The notes under the pieces: model-generated | Told to the model about the DNA's origin: nothing | Databases searched by the model: none | What the model saw: only the letters and a program-made list of their open reading frames with translations | From: Mucor racemosus | Taxonomy: Eukaryota; Mucoromycota; Mucoromycetes; Mucorales; Mucoraceae | DNA length: 64,000 nt | NCBI GenBank assembly: GCA_027405735.1 | Contig: JAPEHQ010000004.1 | Location: 2,914,001-2,978,000 of the forward strand | Direction of reading: 5' to 3' | Position numbers and translations under genes: made by a program | Shown here: piece after piece, positions 12,206 through 22,898 of the stretch | How positions within the stretch are numbered: position 1 is the first letter of the stretch | Layout: every line of letters starts with the position of its first letter

Positions 12206-13708
12206 ATGAGAAGACAATATGCTTCATCTGTTTATAGTCAAAAAAGTACAACCAGTGCTAAAAGTGGCCGATCATTTCTTTCACTAACAACTCCGATCTG
12301 GCCATACAATAACAAAAACAACAATAATACTACCAAAACTACTCCAATTTCAACAAAAAATGATATTACATCAAATGAAGCCAAGCAGGGAGTATGGCAA
12401 AATCTAAAAAATTTGATACCAAATAGTCCAATTCCATCGAAAAAGAAGAAAAATGATTCAGATTCCATTGCAACACGTTCCTCAGCCTCTTCATCTGTTA
12501 GTCGTTTAAAGCAATTATTCAATGGCAAAAAGAAATCTTCACCGTCTAGAGAAATAGAAGACTCATCTCCAAGATTAAGTCTCGATACATTGGATTTAAA
12601 TAACGATGCAGAAGAGGAATCTTCATCTTCGGAAAAACCAAGCCCATTATCAGCAACAAAACCCATTGGCATTTTGATTAATCGAGGAGAAGATTCTGCG
12701 GAAGCCATAGCAGAACGTAAAAAAAGAAGACATCAACGTAGAGAGGAAATTCGAAAATTACAAAACCACAATCGTTCTTTACATCACCATCCTTGTTTTC
12801 AAGAAGCAAAGAACCATCAGCCAATTGAATCATCATCTTCAGACACTTTATTGACAGATGATAATAATCTTTATAACGAAAATTACAACAAACCAAGTAG
12901 TAGAAAAATGGTTGCATTTCAAAGCACTAACGATGATATTGGTGAGAATGGTGGCACTGTAGATGATGACTGTTGGGGTTATAACCCAAGAATCATGTTT
13001 GTGGAACCGAGTCCAGTACCACGATTCCGTAACGTGGCTCCTGCTCCTCCGCCTTCTCCTCCTTATTTGAATATTATTGTACATAGTCAAGAAATGATGG
13101 ACAATGCATCTAACAATATGCATAGTATTATTAAAAGTCCTACCACTGATGAAGATGAGCCAACAGTATTTGCGTCAAGAAATAGTATATTATCATTTCA
13201 AAACAACAATGACCAAGATGAATTTATGATGAATCATGAAAGACAAATGTCGCTTTTAATTGAAACACTCAAAAGTCCACCTCAAAAGCCTCGTATTTAC
13301 TTTAATCCGCCTTTTCGTCGTGGTCAAACATTGAATTTCTCTTTGAAAAACATGATTCCTGATGATCACATTATACTGTTCAAATTTTTAACTAGTAATG
13401 CTAACCCCAATATAAAGGGACAACCGGAGCGCTACTTTGTACGACCTAGTGCAGGGAAAATGGTTTCAACAAATCAAACAGATATCATGCTATTCTTAAA
13501 TCAAGTACCATTTATGAATGGGGAAAGTAGGGTTAAAGATAAAATTATGGTTCGATGGGCTGCTATTCAACGAAATACTAATATTGAAACTTGGGTGAAT
13601 TCATTACAAGAATCTACAAGAAGAAAATGGATTGATATGTTGGATGAAGAATGGCCAGATCAAGTGACAATACGAATGACCAGAATAAAAATTCGTTTTA
13701 ATGTCTAA
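12206..13708 (+). CDS. MSP-domain (VAP-like) protein, uncharacterised
   Basis: Single-exon gene for 500 residues. The ATG follows an A-rich leader, and a CT-rich tract sits upstream. Residues 1-350 are disordered, rich in S, N, basic and acidic runs, with a basic helix (RKKRRHQRREEIRK, 171-184) and a proline stretch (near 278-286). Residues about 361-465 match a major-sperm-protein domain: YFNPPFRRGQTLNFSLKN then FVRPSAGKM, paralleling the VAP pattern of a strand, a F-x-LKN segment and a V-x-P-x-x-G loop. Unlike VAP (Scs2) there is no C-terminal membrane anchor and the domain is at the C-terminus. VAP-type MSP domains bind FFAT motifs; whether this one does is unknown. A GA microsatellite follows the stop (13716-13733). 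Confidence 0.8.
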   Translation: MRRQYASSVYSQKSTTSAKSGRSFLSLTTPIWPYNNKNNNNTTKTTPISTKNDITSNEAKQGVWQNLKNLIPNSPIPSKKKKNDSDSIATRSSASSSVSRLKQLFNGKKKSSPSREIEDSSPRLSLDTLDLNNDAEEESSSSEKPSPLSATKPIGILINRGEDSAEAIAERKKRRHQRREEIRKLQNHNRSLHHHPCFQEAKNHQPIESSSSDTLLTDDNNLYNENYNKPSSRKMVAFQSTNDDIGENGGTVDDDCWGYNPRIMFVEPSPVPRFRNVAPAPPPSPPYLNIIVHSQEMMDNASNNMHSIIKSPTTDEDEPTVFASRNSILSFQNNNDQDEFMMNHERQMSLLIETLKSPPQKPRIYFNPPFRRGQTLNFSLKNMIPDDHIILFKFLTSNANPNIKGQPERYFVRPSAGKMVSTNQTDIMLFLNQVPFMNGESRVKDKIMVRWAAIQRNTNIETWVNSLQESTRRKWIDMLDEEWPDQVTIRMTRIKIRFNV

Positions 13709-14866
13709 TTAAGAAAGAGAGAGAGAGAGAGAGAAAACAAAAAATTAAAACTATCCTTCATTTCATCCCATCGCCTGTAAATATATATAATAAACACATA
13801 AGCTGATCTTGGCCGCCTTTTGTTGATCAATGATGATTTTTGTTTTGCATGTACGACATACTTTTTAATTGATTTAGTATATATTGGGTCTCAAGATGTC
13901 CTGGTAACCAACCAGTTTTTTTTTAGAGCTGTGCTAAATTCATGTATTTTTGACATAAATATCAAAAACATGCATCATTGGCAAACCATATATGTATGTT
14001 TATGATTGTCATGCAAGTAAAAGAGGGTGGTGATTACCTTTTTCTTTGTTGGTCTCCGAAAATCACCAAAGCCATCATATTTGTAATGTGATGAATGCAA
14101 CATTTTATGCATTGGTGTTTCTAATTCGCTCAGATGTTGTTTGAAAGTTGAGCCTGCTTTTTGTATCCCTATAAAATATATCAGAAATTAAATAAATCAA
14201 ATATCATACGGATGTATGACAACATAACTAGGTATAGTATTACCTGAAAAAAAAATCAATGTCTCATAAAAAGAATGTTCGGAAAGAGTAACCATAGATT
14301 AATAGTTTGCTCAAAAATATGCAAAAGAATGCGTTTTACAAGTTAAGCCATAGATTACACGGCCTGTCTCTCTAAAAGGCAATCATGTAGAGATATGTAT
14401 ATACAATGAATTCTAAGCTTTGGAATTTTAATATCAGCTTTATATTCTGACGATAATGGATGCTACATTTTATCTGTGAATACCAATTTGCAAAAGTTGT
14501 GGAATTTATATAGCATGGGCTAAAGATGCATCTAAATGATAACCAAATTGTGAATAATATATGTGCTTTTCATTCAAGCTTTGCTAGCAATGTCAAAGAT
14601 GACTACGGTTAAAACTTGATTTTTTCCTGTTTGATGGCAGTTGGAAAGTTTATAAACTGCCTTTTACAAATATAATTAAATGAAAATGGTGCTACTTTCA
14701 GAATCAGGCACATACATTTCATTCAAAATTGAAATTTAAAACCGTCTGATTATTTAGTAGTAAAATAAAGCTGCTATTTAGCTTTAAATGTTATCATATC
14801 TAGAATTGTTTTTTGTAAATTACTTCTGTTACATCACATAGTGTTAAAAATGCAAAAAACACCGAT
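13709..14866. other. Intergenic, MSP gene to right arm
   Basis: About 1.15 kb with a (GA)n microsatellite at the start, AATAAA-type signals near 13788, and otherwise AT-rich unique sequence. The ORF at 13820-14005 has no recognisable content. Nothing else is supported. Confidence 0.5.
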
Positions 14867-15867
14867 TAGCGCTATTTCCATTTTGAAATGGTCAACTGGG
14901 CTACAAACCCCACTTGAAAAAAGGGCGTGCTTGATTCCTACGATTCAACTAGCAAATCAACGAGATACTACAAATATGGATTTGGACACTGCTACAGCTG
15001 TAGTATATACTTTAAAACTTTCACCTATTTGGATCAATACTCATTGAATGCGAGCATTTTTCCAGTTGCTTTATTTTTTAAAGCAGAGAAAAAAGGGAAT
15101 TTTATTTTTCAAAAACGTGTGCCTTAATCCTTCAAAAACAACTACTGTTAGCTAATGAAATCAAGATATGTTCTTCGTACATCTACTGTGCATTAAGTGA
15201 AACTTCAAAATTCAATCTTGAATTATTATTTGATTTTATAAAGATTTCCAAAGAATATCTGAAACAATTCATACAAAATAGTTTGAACACGTACGAGTTT
15301 TCATTTCTCCATTTCCACAGCAGCTCAGGGAGGTTAAACCTTTTTCAATTCTGTTGGTCAACATTAGAAGTATCTGTCATTACAACGGGGGGGGTCCTTT
15401 GGATGTGTATTATTCGTCGAGAACTGGTGAGCTTACTGACCTTAGTATGCGCAAATAGCAGGTAAACAACTTGTTGTTCAAACTTACCAAATGCACAAAA
15501 ACCCATGATGGAAGCTGGTATTCGAGATACTTGTAGTGCCCTATTTATATCTATATTTATGATGAAGAATGGCAGATTACTTGGATTGGTATTCATAGAG
15601 ATTTTATTTAAATTGTTTTCAATAAAAATGAACAACAAGCTATAGGCGCACTTTGGTGATAGTTTTCTCAACGCACAGTAGGTTATAGACGTTTTTCTTT
15701 GATATCGGGGCGTCAAAGATGCATTTCTACTCTCATGTAAAGTTGGAGGTTATTAGGCTCAAAATTCGCTGAGATAAAACTTCTGTTATCGATTTTTTAT
15801 GGTTGTAAAAACTAGATGGTTTCAGATGGTTTTTAAATGGTTTTCGAATGTTTTCTTCCAATATTGA

Positions 15868-17050
15868 ATTGAATTATGTAAAATCTTCCAATAAGATAGA
15901 TCTAACTCCAAGCTACTCTGCATTTTTTGTTTCAGCGAAAAATATTGATTTTTGGTCGAGATAATTAAAATAATAGTTTTTATCACAGCTTATAACCTGT
16001 CCCAAAATCGTTATGAAAAAATGGACGAAAAATGATTCAAAAAACAAGATTGTTTAAATGCTCATAAACTGCAAAGTAAGTAGACCTAGCGTATTAAATA
16101 ATTTTTGTACAGTTTTGAATTTTGCATCTATCTATATAAAATTTAAAAAAAATTTTCACATAAAATTTTGCGCAAAATGCAACTGAAATTTTGGAGGTTT
16201 TTTGAAGATACACGTCACTTTTTATAAGCATATTTAAAATATAATAAACTGAAATACTGCGCAAAAAAAGTATCTATCGATTGAGCTATTGAAAAATTTT
16301 CTAGCTGCATTATTCGTAGAGAAAACAACATTTTTGTCCAAATTTTTTTCAGTTTCAGAATTTGGGATGAGGGTATACAAGGGGAAAATGGACGCCAGAA
16401 ATGGAGGTACCTTTTTGTACATATTTTTGAGTATATCTCCACGAAAAATCAATATTTCGAAAAACTCTAAATTGGGTCTGAGAGAGCTCAACAAGCTGGA
16501 TGACATGAATGCAAAAAAAATGTTACTCAATTTAACCAATATTTTGAAACTTACTATATAAATGCCCAAAAAAATGAAAAAAAAATAAAAGTGCTCAAAA
16601 TTTTTTTATATTGAAATATGTTATAGAGCGCCTCAAAACAAGTAAATTTCATTATTGAAAAGTGGTAGTATAGCTTAATTTTTTCTGGAGATATGAAGCC
16701 TCAAAGTTTTCAATACATTAGCAGTAAAATACGCGTAAAAAATCTGAAACCTTAACATTGAAAAATTAATACCAACTGCAAAAAATAGGATATTTCTGGA
16801 TACTTGTTTTTGGATTAAAGCTGAACATCTCAGGTACATTGGCATATAATTTTTTCTTGGTGCTATTTAGTGAAAAAAAAAAGTAGATCAGGGATGAAAA
16901 GTGAGACCCAGTTTTTAAGGAAAAAGCAGTGAATTTTACGCGTTTTTGAGCCTTTCGTGAGATATAAAATAAATTTATGGATAGGCAGCATAATGCAATC
17001 AATTTATTTTTATTTAATAATGTTTAGGGTATATCTTAAAGAATGTTTAT
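15868..17050 (-). repeat. Dispersed 1.15-kb repeat (copy 2, right arm)
   Basis: Mirror copy of 4758-5940, nearly identical because it was duplicated with the arm. The 90-codon open frame lies at 16289-16561 on the plus strand. Confidence 0.75.
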
Positions 17051-18491
17051 TATGAGGTTATTTATAAAAAGAAGGCATACTCCGATTTTGAAGATTGAAA
17101 CTATCAATTTTTTTTTTTGAAAATTCAAATATAATATTAGAATTCATTTTAACTTATCGAGTATAGTTTTTTTGTGTACTACAGCAAGTCAAAATGGCCG
17201 TGAAGGACAGAACGAACAAAATAAATTGTAATTTTTTTATCGATTAATTATTAAGAAAAATAATTACACAAATATCATAGAGTGTGGTTGTTTAGCTTCT
17301 ACGTAGAAAAAAAATCTAAAAATCATTTTTTATTATACATATTGTATTAACAGATATTGTTTTCCAATGGATATCTGTCATGGAGCAAGATGTAGATGTA
17401 CCATGGTATGTCAAAAGATGGAATCAAAACAGAAAGCGGGTTTTTAAACCAAAGTTATTTGTGGAAAGAATCAGGAAAAAGATTAGATCAAAGGATCCTG
17501 AGTGACGTCGTTTGCTTTATATAATTTAATAATATTTTGTGTGGATTACATCCATTTAGATCTCCATTTCATCTGGTGTCTAACTTGAATTACCGCTGGG
17601 ATAAATCAGGAATCACTTTGATTTGACATGTCTGATTGATACAGCAAGTAATCTTATAACCGAGATGTGGATCCTAGCAAATTATAATTATTGACCTGAA
17701 TCATAAATACACCATTATTCAATATGGCCTGATTTCATTCATGATAAAATCAGGACCTAAAGATATCGGGTAGATTATGGAAATGGCATGTTCCTATTTG
17801 TTCTCATTGATTTATAATATAGATTAGAAATTGTGTATAAATAGAAGGACATCTTCCTTTCAAAGAAGAGTCAATTAAGTTCTACTTGATAATAAAAGCC
17901 TAACGTTATCTAGTCGAATTCCTATTGTTTTTTTATATTTTTTTTCCGTGAATATCTCTACCTGTTCCACATTTTGTAATAATAAACTTTCATCTTTCTT
18001 TTGGTATATAATTTTACACGGTTGGAAAACGATATATCGGACGAGATCTGGTATTTTTAACATTGATTACCATAACTTTCATAGATTATAAAATTTTTGT
18101 TATTATATATTATTTATATATATATATATATATATATACACGTTTTATCTACTAAATTTTTGTATATATACGTAACGCTATTTTGTATTTACTGATTATA
18201 TGCTCACTGAAAACTTCAGTTATATTTTCTAGTGAAATAAAGCAGCTTTGCATTATTGTACCTAGCATGATTACATGATATACAGCAAAAATGACAGGTT
18301 TTTCTTTATATTTCGGTCAGGAATAAAGATTTTTTTGTAAACCAAATTGCTACTGATACTAAGCAAATAGCAAGATTATATACCAAAGAAAAAAGATATG
18401 GTCAAATTACTCAATATTTCACAAATCAAGAAAAACAAAATAACAGATAAGTAGAAGGACGGCAATTAAAAAAAGCAAACATAGAGGGGAC

Positions 18492-18569
18492 GTTTGTCCT
18501 AGTTGCTAGACTTATGCGCTTTACAGCTAGTTCAAACGGAGAGGTTGTGGGTTCGAAACTCGTGTAAAC
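18492..18569 (+). other. tRNA-like block (right arm)
   Basis: Mirror copy of 3241-3318, with the B-box at 18550-18560. It is embedded in about 900 bp of repeat that also recurs at 33.2-34.0 kb. Confidence 0.35.
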
Positions 18570-19034
18570 GGATTTTCTTCGGAACTTGTGTTTGCCGGGC
18601 TAGAAGCGTAGCTAATCACCCCCTCGCCTTTTTTTTTCGTTTTACCTTTCTACGCACAGCTTTCAAAAGACTACCTGTTTTACCAAAACTAATAAGAATT
18701 AGACAAGAGTAAAAGGTGTAGTTTTATTGAATGTAGAGAATGAGATTATATATAGAAGAGATTATCAAGTGATACAACAGCTAGTAATAGTGTAACAATA
18801 ACAATATCCTCATAATACGACTACTGTAGCGCTATATCTAGATTCTGATATAACAATACCAATTGTTTTCTTCTTTTCTTTACTTCAATATTCTTAGTGT
18901 TATTTCGGAAATCCATTTTCTTTATGAATATCTTATTTTACAAGCACAAGAGATTTTACAAAAGTAGACACATTTTGCATGTAATAATTTAATAATGTAA
19001 ATTGTATTGTAAACCTACTACTACTGTCTGTATA

Positions 19035-19536
19035 CAGTTGTGATTCGATTTAGTGGACTCGTAAATAACGGATTTTCGATTTAATGGACAGTTTGAAATC
19101 TCCCGTTTTTTTTTCATAATTTTACTGCCTAAATCCACTGAATCGATATAGTGGATAGTGGACAATTTCGTTTCTACCAGTCCATTATATTAGTAAAATA
19201 TAAATAATATTGGATAATTAGAACTGTATTTAGCTGGTAATAGCTTGCTCTGGTAGCCATAAAACTAGAGAAAATATGGAGAATTACCAAATCATGTGCC
19301 TAATTTACCTCAGTTTTTTAATAAATTTCTTATTATCCACTGTTTAATTCAGTTGCTCGAATATAAAAAGCGTTTACTAACAATATTATTTAATACTATA
19401 AACTAGTAACAACGCCTTTTTATTCTCATTTTTTGATCCAATATTATGGAAAATGATTTATTTGATTTAGTGGAAAATTCGATTTAGTGGACACTTTTCT
19501 CCATCCCAACGATTCCACTAAATCGAATCAGGACTG
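19035..19536 (-). mobile_element. pogo/Fot1-like MITE (right arm)
   Basis: Mirror copy of 2274-2775, also 502 bp (paired coordinates sum to 21,810 at both ends), with TA on both sides. It shares its insertion point with the left-arm copy. The corresponding place in the third block (about 33990) lacks the element. Confidence 0.7.
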
Positions 19537-19538
19537 TA

Positions 19539-20041
19539 CCTAAAAAAGAGTACAATTAAAAGAGAATGAGTAATGAATCAGTTCTTCAACTGTTGTATAA
19601 TAAAAACAAGATATCGTTTATTTAGATATAAAAGTATGGTCTTTTATATTTGATTTGACATTGAGATCCTGAGATGTAATTTAAGGCACTATTGAACCAT
19701 TAGATCTGTTTGATAGTAATCTATGGATGGAAATGGATCAATCATAATTTAACCGTTCTTGCAGAGCTTGTGAGTTGCTTTGTTTCAATGGTGTACTAGT
19801 TGTGCTTGTATGTTAATTTGATAGCTACTTGATTGATTAACCGCTGGGATGAAATAATATGGTGTCATAATTGAGGTCCAAGCGTTCTTGATAATTACTG
19901 GATTAAACTTGGTACGCTAGGAGTTTCTTATATCGGATATCGAGACTTTATACTTCAATACATGTCATAGTCAATAGATTGTAAGGTGTATTATAGATAC
20001 TTTAGAAGGTGATAACATATGGTACTTGGTGGAACACAACA
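19539..20041 (-). repeat. LTR-like block (copy 2, right arm)
   Basis: Mirror copy of 1772-2271 inside the right arm. It abuts the MITE at 19035-19536 just as in the left arm, so both were already adjacent when the arm was duplicated. Confidence 0.55.
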
Positions 20042-21818
20042 TAGTATATGATTCATATTTTTGCCAATGGTCACTCTTCCAAAAAAAAAGCCTAACAATC
20101 TCCGGAAGCGGCCATCTAATGATATTTCCAAGCTTTAAATCTCTAGAAAAATCACTGGACAGCCCGGACGCGGTTGTTTAAATATTCCAAGCAGCTATAA
20201 GATGCAGTTATCGAAATTTCATACAAAAATTAAGGTTCGACTGCATTGTTATTAATTATTCAAAGGCTTATTTTAAGTAAAGTATAAATACAACCTACAA
20301 CATTATTAGCCTACTACTAATAACGGATGTAACTTGAAAAGTAGAAGATGATACAACCGGATTCAAAAAAAGTCGATAAAATCACAAATTTAAAGGATTT
20401 ACATATAAAAGCACTACGGCCGGCCTGTGCTTCACAAGATGATTTTGTTGTACCGAGGTAGGCTGCACACTATAGCCTGATGAGTTGTTGCGCTCGCTGA
20501 ATAATGGCTAAAAAGATAACAAGACGAACATGGGCACAACAAAAGAAACTGCACACAAGCACAACGCTAAGTCTGTATGTGCAGAATTATAGATTCTGTC
20601 CATGTGCATGACATTAATCCCATGTGTGCATAATAGTAGAATTGTCCATAAGCATATCATTATCCCTATTTGTGCATAATAATAAAGTCTGACCATGAGC
20701 ATAATGAGCTGAATGTATACTGTAGGTACTGTAGTAAACTACATATACCAAGTTTACTTAGTAACCAAATTGATCTTAGTCAACATCTAAGATCTAATAA
20801 CCTTAAATCACAAAAAACTTTAAAATATCACATTGTACCACTGGTGGTACTTCCAAACTAGGAACTAAACCATGAAGATCTTGCTTCAAGATTTTATTAC
20901 TGTATTATTAATAGAATTTGAAAATAGTATATACTGTATATTACAAAGGCTATGGTAATCCATAAACCTTGGCTTTATTTTGTATCTTAATAAATATCAA
21001 AAAGTTACAATTGTATTCGCAACGCTTCTTTTGTTTAATTACTATTTTTTGTAGCAGGTCCAAATTAATTTGTACATGAGCATTGTGCCTTTCTCAAAAT
21101 TTCATTGCATTTTTTACTAGAATGGGTTTTTGCATTACATTTGTTTTTATCCATATAGATTATAGACAATACAATTCAATACGTTGTTGATGTAGAGCAA
21201 TACATGCAAGAGCCAATATATTTACAATTATTATCACTTGTAAATACGTTTATAGCTATAATGTTTACAGCAACAATGGTTTTTGCTTGAGCATAAAATT
21301 AAATAACACTTACTGCTTAAATTTATATGCAAGCCTAATCTAAGATTATAAATATTACTTTATCACTCATAAAATTTAAACAAATTAACCTTCTTTAAAC
21401 TTACTATTTTGGTTTACAATTGTCAGCTGTAAAAAGATTTGTTTTCAAGTATAGTTACGATGTGAACCATGGTTATTAGGCAAGACATCAGATTATTCTT
21501 TTTTTTTTTTGTGTTTCTATAACATTTAAAATTTTATCACTTTTCTGGAACACTTCGTGAGTTTGCAGCCAGCTCTAGCTTTTCATTGAGTAGATATAAT
21601 AAAAATCATTGCCTTCGATTTGATCTTAGAATGCGGTTAAATAAAAATATCAGTCTCTAATATAAGCTATTACCTATATTAAAAAAATTAGCCCCTTATG
21701 TGACAGTAGCATGCGTATTCAGGCAAAGAAAAGAGTACCAGCTCGATAGTCTGATATGCTTTATCAAACGGTGAATATATCCTTCTTGGAATAATACAAA
21801 AACAAAAAGAGAGAAACA

Positions 21819-22637
21819 ACGCACGTAGAAAAGGATTTTCAACGCTTTACATTATTTAGCGCAGTTAAAACCCTGCTAGATTGCTCATTTCAGCCAATGT
21901 AAAAGCAGAATTATAGCGCATGAACCATAAACCAAACAAAATAGGGAATATCTGTTACCGTAGAAATATACATTTTTCTATTAGAAAAAACGTCTGTCAT
22001 ATCATATATTTATTAAAAAATTGCAAACGCGAGCCCACAGAGCGATGCCGTAATTGAGCATAGCAAGATTGAACGGCTAAGTCTCTTATACTATGGTATA
22101 TATCTAAGTTTTAAATAAAAATGCGGTTTTTTTTAACTTTTATTATATTTAACCACGTATTATCTGAAAATTCAGATTTTGTAGCGGACATTTTCGGTGA
22201 CTCATTTTACCCTTACCAACCCTCATGATTTTCATCAAAAAACAGAAAAATCAAATTTTGATACCGAAATCAACGTTTAAACATACTACATTGTGAGAGA
22301 AACTTGTAGCTATAACTAATACGAATTTTATAAAAGCTTAACATTAAAAGTTAAGTAATGAAATTTTGTACTTTTGGCCCAAAAATGGTTTTTTGATTAA
22401 AGGATTTTCATGTAATATTTTGCAATAGAAATGTTTGTTATTTTTTATTGAGCAAATAGAGCGCTAAATTCTGTATATGTGTATACTTTTTGTTTTAATA
22501 ATTGGTAGTATAATTAACTCTAAATTTGCAAAACCAGAAAAAAAAAATTAAAAAATGTCAAAATTGAGGATCTGGACAAAAATAATTTTTTAAATTAATA
22601 TTCCGCTTATAAGCCTTGTAAGTCTTAAAAATAAGAG
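21819..22637. other. Gene-free AT-rich spacer
   Basis: Between the visible end of the right arm and the Ty3 target duplication. No ORF of note and no match to the repeats listed here. The sequence is AT-rich with short homopolymers. The arm's real outer boundary may lie here if the left arm ends at the window edge by chance. Confidence 0.45.
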
Positions 22638-22642
22638 ATTTT

Positions 22643-22898
22643 TGTAATGTCCGAGATATTATGTTATTTAGAATAAAGAATAATTGTTTATTGATTGATT
22701 ATGTACTCGCTATTTATACTATTATGTTAATTGACTACGGATACATGGTTGTTAATCATGTACCAATAGATTACTTCTAGAAGGTGTCTATGCCTTGGTC
22801 TTGCTACGCATGCTTACCAAGCAACCTTCTCGTAGATTCTAGCAGTGTCTCTAGCATTAATGATTGGTTCACTTTCCGAAGGCCTTGGAGCCACTACA
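22643..22898 (-). repeat. 3' LTR of the Ty3 element
   Basis: 256 bp, identical to 27556-27811. The polyprotein stop codon lies inside it (22814-22816), so the last codons are LTR-encoded. A polypurine tract abuts its inner edge. Confidence 0.96.

Larger units (their letters stand above)
14867..21818 (-). repeat. Right arm of ~7-kb inverted repeat
   Basis: Reverse-complement copy of 1-7288, lacking only the 342-bp insert at 6722-7063. The outer end visible here (21818) is only where the left arm meets the window edge. Differences are small: a G-run near 15396 is 8 bases where the left arm has 9 C, the MITE end is TTTAGTGG against TTTGGTGG, and there is a cluster of substitutions near 20500-20600. 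The same nested elements occupy matching positions in mirror order. That supports one duplication of an already composite block over independent insertions. No gene is supported inside. Confidence 0.93.
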
